DNA of 64,000 nt, taken from the NCBI RefSeq assembly GCF_001984155.1, contig NZ_MTQO01000039.1:182463-246462 (forward strand). Reading direction: 5' to 3'. Position 1 is the stretch's first letter; each line of letters begins with the position of its first letter. The position numbers and the translations under genes were made by a program. The stretch comes from Actinosynnema sp. ALI-1.44 (GTDB taxonomy: Bacteria; Actinomycetota; Actinomycetes; Mycobacteriales; Pseudonocardiaceae). The notes under the pieces are model-generated. The model saw nothing but the letters and a program-made list of their open reading frames with translations. It did not search any database and was not told where the DNA came from. Below, one piece after another: positions 62,390 to 64,000 of this stretch.

Positions 62390-62993
62390 GGCGTTGCCCC
62401 CAGACAATCACGCAGCCGGACGCCCCCCGCAACCGGGTCTTGATAGTGCCCAGTGGACAGTCCAGCAGTTGGGAGACCTCTCGATAGGTGTAGCCCTGGT
62501 AGTACGCCATCCGCACCGATTCCCGCTGGACGTCGGTCAGGCTGTCCAAGCAGTTCCGCACCTGCTGGCGTTCGAAGTTGGCCAGGACGACCTCGGTCAC
62601 CTCGTCGACGTCCCTGACGGTATCGCTTTGACTGGCTTTGGCCTCACGGTCGCTATCGGCCTGAGCGGCGCGCACCCGGTCGACCGCTCTACGGTGGGCG
62701 ATCATCATGGCCCACGACCGCACAGTGCCTCGCTCGGCGCTGTAGCGGCCGGCGGTGCGCCACAGTTCGAGGAACACCTCCTGCGACACTTCCTCCGACT
62801 GTGCCCGGTCGCGCAGAACGCGTTGGACGAGGCCGAAGACAGGGCCGGACAGGTTCCGGTAGAACTGCTCGAAGGCATACTCGTCGCCGTGGGCAACCCG
62901 GCACAACAATTCGTCCAAGTCATCAGACGAGGAGGATGGGGGTGGCGAGATCGCGGGGCGCCGTGTAGGCGGGCGCTGCACTCGGTCTCGCAT
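62373..62993 (-). CDS. sigK: ECF sigma factor, SigK type, with altered C-terminus
   Basis: The protein has 206 residues from ATG 62993, 5 bases after AGGAG. Sigma-2 is clear (VFGLVQRVLRDRAQSEEVSQ then EVFLELWRTAGRY, RAVDRVRAAQADSDREAKAS), and sigma-4 is intact (LDSLTDVQRESVRMAYYQGY, TYREVSQLLDCPLGTIKTRL). After KTRLRG the frame runs ASGCVIVWGQRHDRQQ. Inserting one G in the G6 run at about 62425-62430 would restore the family ending VRLRDCLGATP, whose TGA would overlap the rskA ATG. Either a real frameshift or a homopolymer error changed only the last residues. The DNA-binding helix is unaffected. Confidence 0.85.
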   Translation of the reverse strand: MRDRVQRPPTRRPAISPPPSSSSDDLDELLCRVAHGDEYAFEQFYRNLSGPVFGLVQRVLRDRAQSEEVSQEVFLELWRTAGRYSAERGTVRSWAMMIAHRRAVDRVRAAQADSDREAKASQSDTVRDVDEVTEVVLANFERQQVRNCLDSLTDVQRESVRMAYYQGYTYREVSQLLDCPLGTIKTRLRGASGCVIVWGQRHDRQQ

Positions 62994-63540
62994 CACTGCT
63001 CCTCATCGCCTCTGTCTACAGTGCATTCGATGCTGATCCCGTACCGGTTTGGGGCGAAGCAGCCGCTGTGTCACCGACGACGCGAGAAGTGCGGGTCGCG
63101 GGAGCGCGTCCCAAGGAGGTCGTACGTGCGCTCCCGCGAGAATGTGGGCCACAAGGAGGGTTCATACCGGTAGTCGGACACGCTGATGTCACGAACTGGA
63201 TGGCGGTAGCGCGAGCTCAGCAAGATTGCACACCACGACGACGGCATCGCCTTCACACGACCACCGCATTGTTTGCTCTTCACCGCGATCGGACTGCGAC
63301 AGCGACTGTGGCGCGGGGGATCACGAGCCAGTCGGATGCCCAGGCCATGAGTACGACCCGATCAAGAACGCGTCATCGATGCCTGGTCTGGCTACGTACT
63401 GGAAGCGGTAGCCGAGTAGTAGCAAGGCTCCGACGCCGCTCTGCAGGTCTCGCATACTGCTTCCAGTTCGCGGGTAGGTGACTGCCGCCGCACCCACAGT
63501 CACGTGGGGTGCGACGACAGCCCGTCTCCGTGCGGCCTGG
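62994..63540. other. promoter region of sigK; no clear gene
   Basis: Only short frames without ribosome binding sites cross this 550-base interval. It must contain the sigK promoter, and possibly the end of the fasciclin transcript's 3' region. Confidence 0.4.
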
Positions 63541-64000
63541 CTACGCGGCGGGCGGCATCAGGACCGAGTCTATGATGTACACCGTGGCGTTGGCGGTCTT
63601 GACGTTGCCGCAGACGACCTTGGCGCCGCCGGTGCCGATAGTGAACTCCTGGCCGCTACCAGTGGTGGTCAGCTTGCCCTTCTCGACGGTGTCGAAGCTG
63701 CCCGAGGCCAGGTCGGCGGTGGTGAGCTTCTTCGGCACGACGTGGTAGGTCAGGACCTTGGTCAGCAGCGCCTTGTCGGCCAGGACCTTGTCCAGGTCGG
63801 CCTTGGGCAGCTTGGCGAACGCGTCGTTGGTCGGCGCGAACACCGTGACGTCCTTCAACCCGTTGAGGGTGTCGACCAGACCAGCATGCTTCACCGCGGT
63901 AACCAGAGTGGACAGTGCGGGGTTGTTCGACGCGGCGGTCGCGACCGGATCCATGGCCATGCCCTGGAAGCTGCCGGGGCCGTCCTTCGGGATCGACGCG
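63541..64000 (-). CDS. fasciclin-domain protein (MPT70/83-like), cut by window edge
   Basis: The frame is open to base 64000 and ends at 63541. It encodes one FAS1 domain: DPVATAASNNPALSTLVTAV, VTVFAPTNDAFAKLPKADLD, LLTKVLTYHVVPKKLTTADL, VVCGNVKTANATVYIIDSVL. The preceding SFQGMAMDPVA is typical of secreted mycobacterial MPT70-like proteins, whose signal peptide would lie beyond the edge. In related actinobacteria FAS1 genes sit next to sigK-rskA and belong to the SigK regulon. The same layout here supports the sigma assignment. Confidence 0.88.
   Translation of the reverse strand, partial: ASIPKDGPGSFQGMAMDPVATAASNNPALSTLVTAVKHAGLVDTLNGLKDVTVFAPTNDAFAKLPKADLDKVLADKALLTKVLTYHVVPKKLTTADLASGSFDTVEKGKLTTTGSGQEFTIGTGGAKVVCGNVKTANATVYIIDSVLMPPAA

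Noticed and set aside
1..64000. tRNA, rRNA or replication-origin features
   Set aside because: No cloverleaf with a GGTTCGA-type T-arm, no rRNA-like conserved blocks and no DnaA-box cluster were seen when reading both strands.

Overview
The window is high-GC actinobacterial DNA. Start codons include many GTG and some TTG, purine-rich ribosome binding sites are common, and the gene content includes PucR, RskA/SigK, DUF3040, DUF3592 and DUF5937-ArsR families, RHS/YD proteins and a RiPP cluster. Together these point to a filamentous actinomycete, most likely Pseudonocardiaceae (Saccharothrix/Lentzea/Actinosynnema type). Genus is inference. The density of broken genes and transposon relics suggests an accessory chromosomal region rather than the conserved core.

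Layout. 0-10 kb: an edge-truncated MFS transporter divergent from an ArsR regulator; a 986-residue parallel beta-helix protein; then a graveyard of fragments (DNA ligase, IS630, ISL3, tyrosine recombinase, IS256, glycosyltransferase) around a TetR regulator and an alpha/beta hydrolase. 10-16 kb: an ion-transport district with a broken Trk potassium system, a CPA1-type cation:proton antiporter, a CBS protein and an SLC13-type permease. 16-29 kb: a MarR-controlled flavin monooxygenase, a SulP anion transporter, a PucR regulator, a GH15-like protein that lacks its catalytic segment, an NfeD-SPFH pair, an OafA-like acyltransferase and a beta-carbonic anhydrase. Five copies of one short leader motif lie on the + strand between 9.8 and 26.2 kb. 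Most sit directly behind a TAnnnT-type -10 box and shortly before a start codon.

29-32 kb holds a broken serine recombinase, an RHS relic and a small atypical membrane gene. 32-41 kb holds the most interesting system: a seven-gene minus-strand operon whose neighbours nearly all overlap by 4 bp. It encodes a precursor-like protein with an (Ala-Asn-Ala-Asn-Ala-Gly)n tract, a B12-type radical SAM enzyme of the RiPP-maturation family, a second radical SAM enzyme, an NPP-motif methyltransferase, an ABC exporter, a secreted serine peptidase and a membrane protein. The six-residue period with Asn in an N-x5-N register resembles polytheonamide-type beta-helical peptides, so I infer a new RiPP family.

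41-54 kb: more transposase debris, a GbsR/ABC pair, a secreted lipoprotein, and a 2083-residue RHS polymorphic toxin with a probable immunity gene just downstream. The 191-bp 5' region of that RHS gene is duplicated at 6.1 kb. 54-64 kb: a broken integrase, a Ser/Thr kinase, further fragments (Tn554-like recombinase, caspase, serine recombinase, IS701), a MarR/DoxX divergent pair, an SRPBCC protein, and a sigK-rskA module beside an edge-truncated fasciclin gene.

Several frameshifts fall in homopolymer runs, so a few pseudogene calls could be sequencing errors. All assignments come from reading the sequence and remembered family patterns; no database search was run.
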